A DNA stretch of 64,000 nt from Nitrospira sp. (GCA_030123625.1 CP126121.1:2954179-3018178), one strand, 5' to 3'. Counted from the stretch's first letter, positions 26,440-37,139 are shown. The notes: generated from the sequence alone by a model not told the origin. Translations and numbers: made by a program.

Positions 26440-28164
26440 ATGAGTCGTCTCTCGGTACCGCCTGAATTCCGACGAGTCCGGTCCTCCGCTCAGGATGACG
26501 CCTCCAAGCCGGATCCGAAGCCTGTTTTGCTCGCTGCCAAGCGGAATGTCGAGGAAGCGCGGGCCATTTTGTCCGCTTATGGTCTGCGTGATCTCAACCA
26601 AGCTGACTGCAACCTCGATGCGATGGCGGGCGACCCGATTCAACGCCGGCGGCTGGCCGATATTCTGCCGATGTTGATGGAATCGATTTCCAGGACGGCC
26701 GACCCGGATCAGGCGCTGAACCACTGGGAGCGCATGTTGGCCGGCGTATCCCGCAGCTCATTTCTCGATTACTTGCGCACGTCGCCTCGCATGCTCGATC
26801 TTCTCTGTATGATTTTCGGCAATAGCGACGCCTTGTCCTTTACGCTGATCCGAGATCCAACGTTGGTGTATTGGTTGGCTGAAGAGGAAGTCCTATTACG
26901 ACCTCCGACGCGGAGAGGGATGGAGAATGCACTTCGCCACAGCATCGGGCACCTGACTTCCAAGGAATTGAAGCTGGACGCTCTGCGGCGGTTTCGGCGG
27001 CGGGAAATGCTGCGCATCGGCGTGCGAGATCTTCTTCGTCTTGCCATAGTATCGGAGACGACCGGCTCATTGTCCGATTTGGCCTGCCTGCTGATTCAGG
27101 CCGCCTATGAGATTGTTGAGACAGATCTCAAGCGGCAGTATGGTGTGCCCATGCATCAAACCCGGCAGGGACGATGGGGAGAGACCAAGTTCACTGTCAT
27201 CGGGATGGGGAAACTCGGCGGACGCGAATTGAATTACAGTTCCGACGTTGATTTGCTCTACATTTACGAGTCTGATGAGGGGGAAACCAGAACGCCGTCA
27301 GGCAGACGTGCGGCCAAGCCGGCCGGCGTCGGCGTTTCCAATGAGGAATATTTTGAAATTCTCTCCCGTGAATTGACGAGGGCTCTGACCGAACCTACGC
27401 GGGAAGGGTACGTCTTTCGGGTCGATTTACGTTTACGTGCGGAGGGATCCGTCGGACAGTTAGCCCGCTCGCTTGCCAGCTATCAACGGCATTATCTCGT
27501 GCGTGGACAAGTCTGGGAACGGTTGGCGTTGTTGAAGGCTTCGCCGGTGGCCGGCTCCTACGAAGTCGGGCAGGCATTTCTCAAGCTGATCAAGCCGTTC
27601 GTGTTGGGGACAGGGGAGAAATTGGATCGTGATAAGGCGTTGGCGATCGTCCAGGATGTTCGTGCCGTGAAGGACATGATCGACGCGAGAATGATGGACC
27701 GCGGCCATGCACAACGCAATGTGAAGTTGGGGATCGGCGGGATTCGAGAGATCGAGTTTTTCGTACAGACCGTTCAAGTCTTGGCCGGGCGAAAAGTCCC
27801 GGCACTTCTGGATCGCAGCACGCTCGGTTCGCTGAACCGGCTGGCTCAGAAAAAACTGCTCTCCATCAATGAGCGCGATGCGTTGATCGACGCCTATCTG
27901 TTCCTGCGCGATGTCGAACATAAGTTGCAGATGGTCCATGATCTCCAGACTCATGCGCTTCCCGAAAGATCGGAAGAGTTGGAGCGCTGCGCCGTCCGGA
28001 TGGGGTACGGAATGGACGATCGTAAGAAGGCAGTCGAATCGTTCCAGGCCGACCATCAACGCCATACGGAAACGGTTCACCGTACCTTCCGGTCGCTGTT
28101 CTACGAACCAAAGACCTCGCCTGTTTTAAAAGCGACACTCCAAGAAATGAACGCAAGCTGCTGA
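26440..28164 (+). CDS. glnE: GlnE-like protein, deadenylylating (N-terminal) half as a separate gene
   Basis: A 574-residue protein equal to the N-terminal half of the enteric GlnE, whose full length is about 946. The helical lead-in is at about 90-240, the nucleotidyltransferase motif IGMGKLGGRELNYSSDVDLL at 254-273 with Asp269 and Asp271, VFRVDLRLRAEG with the third Asp at 329, and then GIGGIREIEFFVQTVQ and LRDVEHKLQMVHDLQTHALP, which are specific to the adenylyl-removing half. The second nucleotidyltransferase domain is absent; a related one sits in the divergent gene next door. Together they could replace one bifunctional GlnE. Start chosen by family fit and by the promoter eight bases upstream. 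Confidence 0.8.
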   Translation: MSRLSVPPEFRRVRSSAQDDASKPDPKPVLLAAKRNVEEARAILSAYGLRDLNQADCNLDAMAGDPIQRRRLADILPMLMESISRTADPDQALNHWERMLAGVSRSSFLDYLRTSPRMLDLLCMIFGNSDALSFTLIRDPTLVYWLAEEEVLLRPPTRRGMENALRHSIGHLTSKELKLDALRRFRRREMLRIGVRDLLRLAIVSETTGSLSDLACLLIQAAYEIVETDLKRQYGVPMHQTRQGRWGETKFTVIGMGKLGGRELNYSSDVDLLYIYESDEGETRTPSGRRAAKPAGVGVSNEEYFEILSRELTRALTEPTREGYVFRVDLRLRAEGSVGQLARSLASYQRHYLVRGQVWERLALLKASPVAGSYEVGQAFLKLIKPFVLGTGEKLDRDKALAIVQDVRAVKDMIDARMMDRGHAQRNVKLGIGGIREIEFFVQTVQVLAGRKVPALLDRSTLGSLNRLAQKKLLSINERDALIDAYLFLRDVEHKLQMVHDLQTHALPERSEELERCAVRMGYGMDDRKKAVESFQADHQRHTETVHRTFRSLFYEPKTSPVLKATLQEMNASC

Positions 28165-28283
28165 ACCCGGAAATTGTCCGGTGAGACGGCGCTAAGAGGC
28201 CTGCAGCAAAGTTTATGAGCGTAGGTACGGGTCTTGTATTTCATAAGGACGCCCGGCGAAACTGGAAATACAAAGGTGAGCCC

Positions 28284-29660
28284 GTGTCGCGAATCTGGAG
28301 CACACGTCTGCAGGGCGGGGTCATCGTTGCCCTTTTGCTGGGGGCTATCGGCACGCTCCTGTACAACGCGCATTCTGCTGCGACACTTCCGCAACAAGAA
28401 CTGCAGATCCGTACCTCCCTCCAGGAAGCCAGCCACCTCATGGCTGAATCTGCGGGCTCAGCCCTTCGATCGATGTCACGAGAAAACCCAGAACAGTTGG
28501 AGGAGTTGCACCAAGCGTTAGCCTCGGTCTCCAATCAAGTTCTCACCAATTTCCCCGGTGTGGAAGGGGGATTTTATTTACGTGAGGCGAATCGGTTCAG
28601 TGGGTATGGTTTCCCGACCGCCGGCGCTAAGCATCCCTCGGAGCCGTCGAGGACCGATCCGCCGCCTTTGGAAGCGCCGTTGATTCGACAACAAGCTCAA
28701 CAAAGCCTCTCGGAACAATCCCCGCTCTTCACCGTTCGGGATATCGGTCCCAGTCGTGTCATGGTCGTGACGGAGGCGATCGGTTCCGAACGTCCCGCGC
28801 CCGCTACGACATGGGCGATGGTTCGCCTGACAGGACCGGAGCAACTGCAAAGCCAACTTCGCCGTTATGAGATTTCCATCGGCCTCGCCTTAGCGGGCCT
28901 GGCCTTGGCCTTGGTGCTGACGTTCACACTCAGTCAATCGCTGGCGCGGCAACGATCCGCGCAGGAAAAACTCACGGAAGAATTACGTCGATCGGAGCAA
29001 CTCGCGTCGCTCGGGAAATTGCTCGCGGGCGTGGCACACGAGATTCGAAACCCCTTGGCCGGGATCCGTTCGACGATTCAGCTCTGGCAACGGTTTCCCG
29101 ATCAAACTCATATCATGGGTTCCGTGGATGCGGTCGTGCAGGCGACAGACCGTCTCAACGAGATTCTTACTCGGCTCTTGCATTTCGCGAGGGCCGAACA
29201 TGCGGACCGGCGGCCGATCCAGATGAACGAGTTGGTGGCAGAGACATTGGCGTTGCTGGAGGCCCAAGCGACTGTTCAAGACGTGCGGCTCGAGCCTGAT
29301 CTGGGGAAAGGATTGCCGCCGGTGCTGGGATCTCCGACCGCGCTGCGTCAAGCCCTGTTGAACCTGGCCACCAATGCGCTGCAGGCCATGCCCCACGGTG
29401 GCCGGCTCCATTGCCGTACGCGTTGGCAAAAACAGGTACAAGCCGTGGAGCTGACCATTGCAGATACTGGTTCCGGCATCTCGCCAAAAGACCGCGGGCA
29501 TTTGTTCGAACCGTTCTTCACCACTCGTCCGGAAGGAACGGGCCTGGGATTGGCGTTGTGCCGCGAGATCGTCCTGCAACATGGCGGGGTTATCGAACTT
29601 GTCACGCAATCGGATCCGGGCGCGACGTTCCGAGTCGTTCTTCCAACGGGGGAGCGGTAA
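28284..29660 (+). CDS. Membrane-bound sensor histidine kinase
   Basis: About 458 residues from the GTG at 28284, which has AAAGGTGAG at the right distance; an in-frame ATG at 28215 has none. Two membrane helices (about 11-28 and 197-217) flank a periplasmic sensor of about 165 residues. The HisKA domain has LLAGVAHEIRNPLAGI, with the phosphorylated His at about 252, and the ATPase domain has N, G1 (IADTGSGISPKD) and G2 (GTGLGLALCREI) boxes. The layout is that of ZraS/HydH kinases rather than cytoplasmic NtrB. It is five bases upstream of a sigma-54 response regulator, so they are partners. The signal is unknown; the neighbouring efflux pump hints at a toxic compound or metal. Confidence 0.9.
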   Translation: MSRIWSTRLQGGVIVALLLGAIGTLLYNAHSAATLPQQELQIRTSLQEASHLMAESAGSALRSMSRENPEQLEELHQALASVSNQVLTNFPGVEGGFYLREANRFSGYGFPTAGAKHPSEPSRTDPPPLEAPLIRQQAQQSLSEQSPLFTVRDIGPSRVMVVTEAIGSERPAPATTWAMVRLTGPEQLQSQLRRYEISIGLALAGLALALVLTFTLSQSLARQRSAQEKLTEELRRSEQLASLGKLLAGVAHEIRNPLAGIRSTIQLWQRFPDQTHIMGSVDAVVQATDRLNEILTRLLHFARAEHADRRPIQMNELVAETLALLEAQATVQDVRLEPDLGKGLPPVLGSPTALRQALLNLATNALQAMPHGGRLHCRTRWQKQVQAVELTIADTGSGISPKDRGHLFEPFFTTRPEGTGLGLALCREIVLQHGGVIELVTQSDPGATFRVVLPTGER

Positions 29661-29665
29661 CAACC

Positions 29666-31057
29666 ATGCCATCCCGCGATTCAGATACCATCCTCGTTGC
29701 CGACGACGACCCGGTCATTCGGAGAAACCTTCGTGTACTCATGGAAGCGGAGGGCTATCGGGTCGTGGAAGCTGCGGACGGTATGGAAGCCGCCAAAGCG
29801 CTGGAGGCCTCCTCCGTTATCCTGGTCCTGCTCGATCTGAAGATGCCGAAGTGCACAGGATTGGACGTCCTGCGCGATCATCAGGACCGATTGGAAGACA
29901 CCCCGGTCATTGTGATCACAGCCTTGGGAGGAAGCAGTGCGGCCATCGAAGCGATGAAGCTCGGCGCCTATGACTATATCACCAAGCCGTTCGATTTGGA
30001 CGACGTGCTCTTCACTGTTCGACGGGCTCTGGAGCAGACCGCTTTGGTTGCGCAAGTGCAGGCCTTGACGAGCCGCGACGCGGCGGCGGATTCCTCTCCT
30101 GAGGAGCTGGTCGGACAGAGCCCCGCGATGCTGGCCGTGTTCAAGACGATCGGGAAGGTGGCCACAACTCAGGAGCCGGTGTTGATCCTCGGTGAAAGCG
30201 GCACCGGTAAGGAATTGGTGGCGAATGCCGTTCACCGCAATTCGGATCGCGCAGGGAAACCCTTCGTCAAGGTGAACTGCGCCGCGCTCAGCCCGATGCT
30301 GTTGGAGAGTGAATTTTTCGGACATGAACGAGGGGCCTTTACCGGTGCCGTTATGCGCCGTATCGGGCGGTTCGAACAGGCGAACGGAGGAACGCTGTTT
30401 CTCGACGAAATCGGCGATCTCGGTCTCGATTTGCAAGTCAAAATTCTTCGCACGCTGCAACACGGACAGTTCGAGCGGGTCGGTGGCGAACAGACGATTC
30501 AGGTCGATGTGCGGATCATTGCGGCGACGAACCGCGACCTCCCCGCGCTGATCGCCGAACGTCGTTTTCGAGAGGATTTGTATTACCGTTTGAATGTGGT
30601 CACGATTGAATTGCCGCCGCTGCGGTCTCGCCGTGGGGACATTCCCGTTCTCGCAGAACATATCATTCTGACACTGGCCAGAAAATACAACTGGCCGCAG
30701 TTGGCGATTTCTCCGGATGCGATGCAGCATCTTTCCCTGCAGTCATGGTCAGGAAACGTCCGCGAGTTGCAAAATGTGTTGGCTCGGGCGGCCATCCTGA
30801 CGAGAGGCCGCCTCATCCGGCCGGAGGATCTTAAAGCCGGCCGATTGCCGTCTTCCAGTTCCGTTCAAACTTCGCCTTCAGCAGCCACATTCCACCTCAG
30901 GGACATCCTTGCGGAGACCGAACGGCGCGTCATTCAGGAAGCGCTGAGCCATACGACATGGAATCGCACGCAGGCCGCCCGTCTCTTGGGCATCAGCCGC
31001 CGGCAACTGTTCGACAAGATTCGTGAGTACGGCCTCGCCCGAAAGCCCGAGTGCTGA
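29666..31057 (+). CDS. Sigma-54-dependent response regulator, NtrC/ZraR family
   Basis: A 463-residue activator. The receiver has the acidic pocket DDD at 13-15 and the phosphoacceptor Asp57 (LLDLKMP). The AAA+ domain has Walker A GESGTGKE at 176-183, the sigma-54 contact loop GAFTGA at 223-228, Walker B GGTLFLDEIGDL and the arginine finger region. The C-terminus is a Fis-type helix-turn-helix (TQAARLLGISRRQLFDKI). The frame is open further upstream, but the ATG at 29666, five bases after the kinase stop, is the natural start. It should activate sigma-54 promoters, and one lies 207 bases downstream in front of the RND pump gene. Confidence 0.93.
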   Translation: MPSRDSDTILVADDDPVIRRNLRVLMEAEGYRVVEAADGMEAAKALEASSVILVLLDLKMPKCTGLDVLRDHQDRLEDTPVIVITALGGSSAAIEAMKLGAYDYITKPFDLDDVLFTVRRALEQTALVAQVQALTSRDAAADSSPEELVGQSPAMLAVFKTIGKVATTQEPVLILGESGTGKELVANAVHRNSDRAGKPFVKVNCAALSPMLLESEFFGHERGAFTGAVMRRIGRFEQANGGTLFLDEIGDLGLDLQVKILRTLQHGQFERVGGEQTIQVDVRIIAATNRDLPALIAERRFREDLYYRLNVVTIELPPLRSRRGDIPVLAEHIILTLARKYNWPQLAISPDAMQHLSLQSWSGNVRELQNVLARAAILTRGRLIRPEDLKAGRLPSSSSVQTSPSAATFHLRDILAETERRVIQEALSHTTWNRTQAARLLGISRRQLFDKIREYGLARKPEC

Positions 31058-31263
31058 GAAGAACTCCTCTCACCTGGGGGATTTCTGCTCACCTCGTTGG
31101 TGGAACTGCCGACAGCCAGGTAGCAGCTGCTTCTCCCTGTTCTAGCCGGTGTCGCCTCTCGCGTCTTCCTGCGGGTGAATAACTCTCAACAATCCAGAGG
31201 TTCGCGCGGCGTCTTCTTCATGAGACGACCAGACTCGATCTCCTGCTGTCTCGGCACGCCTCG

Positions 31264-31279
31264 TGGTCCGTTGCTTGCT
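31264..31279 (+). promoter_or_regulatory. Candidate sigma-54 promoter of the RND efflux operon
   Basis: TGGTCC, five bases, TTGCT: GG at 31265-31266 and GC at 31277-31278, with exactly ten bases between. It matches TGG--C and the full TTGCW element. Transcription would start near 31290, 33 bases before the pump ATG, leaving room for the GGAG ribosome-binding site. The gene just upstream encodes a sigma-54 activator. Confidence 0.65.
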
Positions 31280-31322
31280 CAATCTGCTTCCAGAATCACT
31301 ACAGTTCAGACGGAGCCGTATC

Positions 31323-34300
31323 ATGTGGATGGTTTTTTCCGCCTTGCGCCGGCCGGTGACCGTTCTTGTGGTCATTGTCGCAGTGGCGCTCTGTGCCGTT
31401 CTGGCCCTATCCAGCATGTCCATTGATATCTTTCCCGATCTGGGATTGCCCGCCATCTATGTGATCCAACCGTATGGGGGAATGGCACCATCCCAAATGG
31501 AGGCGTATCTGGTTTCCTTCTATGAATACCATGTCCTCTACATTCTCGGGATCGAACACGTTGAGTCCAAATCGATTCAAGGCGCAGCGCTCATCAAACT
31601 CTTCTTTTATCCAGGCACCGACATGAATCAAGCATTGGCGCAGACGGTGGCCTACGTCGACCGATCGCGCGCCTTTATGCCTCCCGGCACGTTGCCTCCG
31701 GACATCATCCGGTACGATGCCGGCAGCGCGCCAGTCGGTTATCTGGTGTTCCACAGCGAGACGCGCAATGCCGGCGAAGTACAAGATTTGGCGCTGTTCC
31801 GTGTGCGGCCGTTGTTCGCTACGTTGCCCGGTGTTTCCGCACCACCACCCTTCGGGGGAAATGCCCGTACCGTGGTGATTCACGTCGATCCCGAGCGACT
31901 CCGCGCCTATCAGATGTCTCCGGAAGAGGTGGTTCAGGCCGTCAACAAAGGGAATGTGATTACACCGGCAGGCAATGTACGGATCCGCAATCTTCTGACG
32001 ATCACCGCGCTCAATGCCGTGGTTTCCGATATCCAACAGTTCCGGGATCTTCCCATCCGCACCGGTGCAGGGCCCACTGTGTATCTCCGCGATGTCGGAT
32101 GGGTCGAAAATGGATCGGATATCCTGACCGGGTATGCGCTCTTCAACGGCCGCCGAGCGATCTATATCCCCGTCACGAAGCGGGCGGATGCCTCGACATT
32201 GGCGGTGATCAATCGGGTCAAAGAAGCGTTGCCCAGCTTCAAAGCCGTTATTCCGGATGACATCGACATCTCGTTGGAATTCGATCAGTCGGCGATTGTG
32301 ACCAATACGATCAAGGCGCTCGGCATCGAAATCATGTCGGGATCATTGCTGACCGGGCTGATGGTGTTGATCTTTCTGCGGAGTTGGAAGAGCAGTCTGA
32401 TTGTGCTCCTGACCATCCCCTTTGCGTTGTTCGGGTCGACCGTGGCCTTATGGGTCACGGGCCAGACCATCAATATCATGACTCTGGGTGGTTTAGCATT
32501 GTCTGTGGGAGTGCTTGTCGATGCCTCGACAGTCGCTATTGAAAGTATTCATGCTCATCTCGGAAAGGGGGCCTCTGCTGCCCGCGCGGTGATCGACTCA
32601 GCTGTCGAAACGATCGTTCCGCGCTTCGTGTCGATGTTGGCTGTGCTGGCCGTTTTCATTCCTTCGTTTTTCATGACGGGCGTCGGCCGCGCCTTATTCA
32701 TCCCGCTCGCCTTGGCGGTGGGGTTTGCCATGATGGCTTCGTATGGGCTCTCCAGCACCTTCGTCCCGGTCATGGCGGTGTGGCTGCTCGGCCGCTGGCG
32801 ACCTCCTGAAGAACGGGATGGGATTTTCGAGCGCGTCAAGCTTGGTTACGAGCGATGCCTGCAGATTCTTCTGCCCCATCACCGGCTCATTGTCATCGGG
32901 TACGTGACGGTGGTCATGATCGTCATTCTCGTAGTGGGGCATTATCTTGGAACCGAACTTTTCCCCACGGCGGATACAGGGCAATTTCAGGTGCGACTGC
33001 GGGCACCGGATGGAACGAGGATCGAACGAACGGAAGTCCTTGCGAAAGAGGTGCTCGCCGCGATTCAGGAAGAGGCGGGGCCTGATAACGTAAGGGTGAC
33101 GCTTGGGTATGTCGGTACCGTCGGCTCAAGTTATCCCGTCAACCTGCTGCACCTCTGGACCAGCGGGCCTCATGAGGCGGTGTTGAAAATCGCCTTGAGG
33201 CGGGACGCCGGGATCTCGGTCGAGGACTTGAAGGACCGTCTGCGCCGGAAGCTGCCCGAGCGTCTCCCCGGCACGAACTATTCGTTTGAAGCGGGAGATC
33301 TCGTCAGTCAAGTCCTCAGCCTCGGCGCTCCAACCCCGATCGAAATTGCCATCACGAGCCCAAATTTAGACGCCAACATGGCGGTGGCCCATGAGCTGAT
33401 GGTCAAGCTATGGGCCGTTCCGACGCTGCGCGATCTCCAATTCGGACAGCCATTGGAATATCCGACAGTCGAAGTTGACCTGGACCGGTTCCGAGCAGGG
33501 CAGCTGGGCGTCACGACCGAGGATGTGGCACGTTCGCTGGTCGCGGCCACTTCTTCGAGTCGGTTTGTTCAGCGAATGTACTGGGCGGATCCTTCGTCGG
33601 GAGTCGCCTATCAGATCCAAATCGAAGTCCCTCAGGCGCAAATGGTCGGCTTGGAGGATGTCCGGAATATTCCAGTCATGACGCCGGTCAACGGGAATCC
33701 TTGGGTGTACGTGCGCGATGTGGCCACTGTGACGCAAGGCACGATGCTCGGCGAATATGACCGCCACAATATGCAGCGGATGATCACGATCACGGCCAAT
33801 GTAGCCGGAGAAGATTTAGCGAGGGCCGCCGATCGTGTCACGAAGACCATTGCCGCATTAGGGCAGCTACCCAAAGGAGTCACCGTGACTCTTCGCGGCC
33901 AAGTCGGCCCCATGCGCGAAACGTTGGCGGGGCTGCGCACCGGCCTCTTGCTCACGATGGTGGTGATCCTGCTTCTGCTGGTCGGCAGCTTCCAATCGTG
34001 GCGCAATGCAGGCATCGTGCTATCCACACTGCCTGCCGCTCTCGCCGGTGTGCTGGTCATGCTCCTTCTGACCAGGACGACCGTGAATGTGCAATCATTT
34101 TTGGGGGCTATCATGGCCATGGGGGTTGCAGTGGCCAATGCGATTCTCTTGGTGTCCTTTGCCGATACGCGATGGAGGGCCGGTTGTTCCGCTGCAGCGG
34201 CGGCAATCGATGGCGCCTGTGAGCGACTGCGCCCCATTCTCATGACGAGCCTGGCGATGGTCGTCGGCATGATTCCGATGGCGCTCGGACTCGGCGAAGG

Positions 34301-34505
34301 TGGCGAACAGACAGCCCCTCTCGGGCGTGCGGTGATCGGAGGATTGGTCGCCGCCACGCTATCCAGCCTGTTGGGGGTGCCTGCCGTGTTCGCCTTCATT
34401 CACGGAGAACGAAGGGCAAGAACCACGTCCTTGTTGCCGGAAGCGCCGATGTCGCTCGCCGAGCAAGAAAGTCTGGATGTTTCCGTCGAACAGGATCATC
34501 CATGA
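31323..34505 (+). CDS. RND efflux pump, inner-membrane transporter subunit
   Basis: About 1060 residues, the normal RND size, with a first membrane helix right after the start, two large periplasmic loops and two groups of membrane helices. It is a proton-driven exporter. The TM4 region reads [18 protein letters not shown], with a single Asp as in heavy-metal RND pumps, and TM10 reads [16 protein letters not shown], where the AcrB-type Lys is replaced by Ala. The substrate class therefore cannot be assigned with confidence. Start 31323 has GGAG nine bases upstream; the frame extends to 31263 without support. The stop overlaps the start of the adaptor gene. Confidence 0.9.
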   Translation: MWMVFSALRRPVTVLVVIVAVALCAVLALSSMSIDIFPDLGLPAIYVIQPYGGMAPSQMEAYLVSFYEYHVLYILGIEHVESKSIQGAALIKLFFYPGTDMNQALAQTVAYVDRSRAFMPPGTLPPDIIRYDAGSAPVGYLVFHSETRNAGEVQDLALFRVRPLFATLPGVSAPPPFGGNARTVVIHVDPERLRAYQMSPEEVVQAVNKGNVITPAGNVRIRNLLTITALNAVVSDIQQFRDLPIRTGAGPTVYLRDVGWVENGSDILTGYALFNGRRAIYIPVTKRADASTLAVINRVKEALPSFKAVIPDDIDISLEFDQSAIVTNTIKALGIEIMSGSLLTGLMVLIFLRSWKSSLIVLLTIPFALFGSTVALWVTGQTINIMTLGGLALSVGVLVDASTVAIESIHAHLGKGASAARAVIDSAVETIVPRFVSMLAVLAVFIPSFFMTGVGRALFIPLALAVGFAMMASYGLSSTFVPVMAVWLLGRWRPPEERDGIFERVKLGYERCLQILLPHHRLIVIGYVTVVMIVILVVGHYLGTELFPTADTGQFQVRLRAPDGTRIERTEVLAKEVLAAIQEEAGPDNVRVTLGYVGTVGSSYPVNLLHLWTSGPHEAVLKIALRRDAGISVEDLKDRLRRKLPERLPGTNYSFEAGDLVSQVLSLGAPTPIEIAITSPNLDANMAVAHELMVKLWAVPTLRDLQFGQPLEYPTVEVDLDRFRAGQLGVTTEDVARSLVAATSSSRFVQRMYWADPSSGVAYQIQIEVPQAQMVGLEDVRNIPVMTPVNGNPWVYVRDVATVTQGTMLGEYDRHNMQRMITITANVAGEDLARAADRVTKTIAALGQLPKGVTVTLRGQVGPMRETLAGLRTGLLLTMVVILLLLVGSFQSWRNAGIVLSTLPAALAGVLVMLLLTRTTVNVQSFLGAIMAMGVAVANAILLVSFADTRWRAGCSAAAAAIDGACERLRPILMTSLAMVVGMIPMALGLGEGGEQTAPLGRAVIGGLVAATLSSLLGVPAVFAFIHGERRARTTSLLPEAPMSLAEQESLDVSVEQDHP

Positions 34506-35596
34506 AGACTCATGGAAGGATGATGGCCGGCGGTTTCTTGCTCCTCGCGCTAAGCGCCGGATTGGCGAGCTTTCTCACGGCATCGCCGTCAGAAGAGCGG
34601 GCTCACGAAGACCAGTCGAGAGAGCGACGCCGAACGGTCGAGGTGGTTCCTGTTCAACTCCGTCAACTGGAGATGAGTGCGCGCCTGCCGGGCGAGCTTT
34701 TACCGTACCTGGCCGTTGATCTGTATCCTAAGATTTCCGGTCTCCTCGATTGGATCGGTGTTGATCGTGGAGATGACGTCCGGCATGGACAGGTCCTCGC
34801 CCGGTTAATCGCACCGGAACTCCGCGCGCAACGGGCGGAAGCGGAGGCGAAACTGCGCGCCGATCGCATCACGCTTCGGCATCTTCGAACAGCGGCCGAG
34901 ACTCCCGGAGTGATAGCGGTAAATGATCTGGAAGTCGCTGAAAAGACCGTGGAGGCGGATCGGGCCCGTGTCGACGCGCTCAAGGAAATCGAAGACTACC
35001 TAATAATTGCGGCTCCCTTTGACGGCAGGGTCACCGAGCGACAGGTGCATCCAGGCGCCCTCCTGACTCCCGGTCAAGGTAAACCGCTGTTCCGCATAGA
35101 ACAGCTCGATCGATTGAGGCTCGTCGTTCCTGTGCCTGAAGCCAACGCGGGTGAAATCGCAGAAGGCGTGGAGGTGCCTTTCACGGTGTCGGCCTATCCC
35201 GGCGAACGATTCATGGGAGTGGTGAGGCGCATTGCGCGGTCCGTGGATGCGAAGACTCGGACGATGCCGGTCGAATTGGACGTCGGAAATGGAAAGCAAC
35301 GCTTGGCTCCGGGGATGTTTGCTGAAGTGGAGTGGCCCGTGCGCCGTCCGTATACCACCCTCTTCGTTCCGCGCAGTGCCGTGATAGCGACCACGGAGCA
35401 GACGTTCATCATCCGGATCGATCCTAACGGCACCACTGAATGGGTTCCTATCAAGCGGGGAGAAATCATGGGCGATCTCCAGGAAGTATTCGGGGGGTTG
35501 AAACCGTTCGATGCCGTGGTAGCGCGGGGCACCGATGAATTACGCCCAGGGACGAGGATCGATCTGCGATCGATTGAGGCGGCATCTGATTCTTGA
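34502..35596 (+). CDS. RND efflux periplasmic adaptor (membrane fusion protein)
   Basis: A 364-residue adaptor that joins the RND transporter to the outer-membrane channel. It has an N-terminal hydrophobic anchor (about residues 9-28), a lipoyl half-motif [20 protein letters not shown], a short alpha-hairpin (about 100-160), the second lipoyl half with [20 protein letters not shown], and beta-barrel and membrane-proximal domains up to about 350. The hairpin is short, as in heavy-metal and MdtA-like adaptors. ATGA overlap with the transporter gene shows coupling. No metal-binding His/Met-rich extension is seen. Confidence 0.9.
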   Translation: MKTHGRMMAGGFLLLALSAGLASFLTASPSEERAHEDQSRERRRTVEVVPVQLRQLEMSARLPGELLPYLAVDLYPKISGLLDWIGVDRGDDVRHGQVLARLIAPELRAQRAEAEAKLRADRITLRHLRTAAETPGVIAVNDLEVAEKTVEADRARVDALKEIEDYLIIAAPFDGRVTERQVHPGALLTPGQGKPLFRIEQLDRLRLVVPVPEANAGEIAEGVEVPFTVSAYPGERFMGVVRRIARSVDAKTRTMPVELDVGNGKQRLAPGMFAEVEWPVRRPYTTLFVPRSAVIATTEQTFIIRIDPNGTTEWVPIKRGEIMGDLQEVFGGLKPFDAVVARGTDELRPGTRIDLRSIEAASDS

Positions 35597-35714
35597 GACA
35601 CAGGATTCGCCCTCCCATCCTCGTCAGCGTCACCCCTCGTATTAGTCCTAGGAAATCGGGCATTCCATTATGAAGTATAAACACGACACACTCTGGAGGA
35701 GGGAGGGAATTGTT

Positions 35715-37139
35715 ATGAAGCAATGCACAATAATTGGGACCGGCCTGGTTCTGCTGGCCGTGGGTTTCACCTTAGAGCCTCAGGCCGTTCACGGGCAAGT
35801 GATGAACCTTCCGTCTTCTCCTCTCAAGCTCGACCAGGCCATTCAATTCGCCATCGATCACTATCCCTCCGTGCGAGTCTCGGTGGCCCGTGTGGCCGCC
35901 GCGAAATCAGGTATCGATCTGACACGAACCGCGTACTTGCCGAGACTGGATATGGGGTACCAAGTCAGCAACGGCACCTTCAACAATGTTTCAGGGCTGT
36001 TCTTTCCAAACGCATTCACTCTTCCCATTACCGGACCCGATCTTGCTCGGAAATCTTATTCCGGAGCGTGGGGGAGTGCCGGAGGTGTGGTGGCTGGATG
36101 GGAACCGTTTGATTTCGGACTGCGTGCGGCGAATATGGAGACGGCGAGGGCGGAGGAGCGCCAGAGAGCGGCGGGTGCGGACTTAACCAAATTGGACGTG
36201 GGTGTGGGGGTTGGCGAGGCCTTTTTCACGCTTATCATGGCCGAACAAGCCGTGGAAGCGATGCAAGCGAACGTGGACCGTCGGCGCGTATTTGCCGAAA
36301 CGGTCGAAGTCCTCGTCAAGAGCAAGCTGCGGCCTGGGGTCGATTCGAGCCGTGCGAAAGCCGAAGAGGCCATGGCTCGTACCCAGCTTATCCAAGCTGA
36401 ACAAGCGCGTGAAGTCGCTCGGGCCGCATTGGCGGAAATGCTCGGAGTCGCCGGTGAGCGCATTGAGGTCCAAGCAGGTCCGTTGCTCAACCGACCGGTC
36501 CTGACGCCGTTGCCCGATCCGGCCCCGTGGACCCATCCATTGGCCGTCGCTCAGTCGGCTACCGCCGAGGTGTTTCGAAAACGCAAGGAAGCCTATGATT
36601 ATGCATGGGTACCGCGGTTTGAACTGCAAGCGGCTTTCTTTGGACGAGGCAGCGGTTGGGACAACCAAGGCAACAGAACCAACGGCGCCGGCGCATTATT
36701 CCCCGACGTTCCGAATTGGGCCGGTGGCTTGACCGTCAACTTTTCGTTCTTAGATTTCGTCGCAATTCGTGCCAAGCGTTCCGTGGAGCAACACAATGAG
36801 CTGGCGGAGCTTGCCGCCTATGATCAGGCGCTTCAAGCACTCACCGGAAAACACGCCAAAGCCGTCGAGACGGTCAGAGCCGCGCGCCGCATGGCCGACA
36901 ATACCCCGATTCAATTGTCCGCGTCGCGAGACACCGAAATGCAAACGAAAGCCCGCTACCGTGCAGGCCTCTCAACCGTCGTCGAAGTCGCCGAAGCGCA
37001 ACACCTGCTCGTCCAGGCCAGTATCGAGGACGCGCTTGCCCGACTTGGTGTGTGGCGCGCCTTGTTGGGATTGGCGGGAGCCCGCGGGAACTTACAACCG
37101 TTTTTCGAACAATTCCGCGCTTCTACGCAAGGATCGTAA
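35715..37139 (+). CDS. Outer-membrane efflux channel, TolC family
   Basis: A protein of about 474 residues from the ATG at 35715, which follows a strong GGAGGAGGGAGGG ribosome-binding region; an upstream ATG at 35670 is less likely because it lacks such a site and would bury the signal peptide. Signal peptide to about residue 27 (AVHGQ). The body has the TolC-type duplicated pattern: LKLDQAIQFAIDHYPSVRVS, VGVGEAFFTLIMAEQAVEAM and the second half LSASRDTEMQTKARYRAGLS with VEVAEAQHLLVQASIE. It completes the tripartite RND system. A gap of 118 bases separates it from the adaptor, but no promoter is evident. Confidence 0.9.
   Translation: MKQCTIIGTGLVLLAVGFTLEPQAVHGQVMNLPSSPLKLDQAIQFAIDHYPSVRVSVARVAAAKSGIDLTRTAYLPRLDMGYQVSNGTFNNVSGLFFPNAFTLPITGPDLARKSYSGAWGSAGGVVAGWEPFDFGLRAANMETARAEERQRAAGADLTKLDVGVGVGEAFFTLIMAEQAVEAMQANVDRRRVFAETVEVLVKSKLRPGVDSSRAKAEEAMARTQLIQAEQAREVARAALAEMLGVAGERIEVQAGPLLNRPVLTPLPDPAPWTHPLAVAQSATAEVFRKRKEAYDYAWVPRFELQAAFFGRGSGWDNQGNRTNGAGALFPDVPNWAGGLTVNFSFLDFVAIRAKRSVEQHNELAELAAYDQALQALTGKHAKAVETVRAARRMADNTPIQLSASRDTEMQTKARYRAGLSTVVEVAEAQHLLVQASIEDALARLGVWRALLGLAGARGNLQPFFEQFRASTQGS

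Noticed and set aside
29681..30730. A 349-codon minus-strand frame opposite the sigma-54 regulator
   Set aside because: Shadow of the regulator gene; no family match and no start signals.
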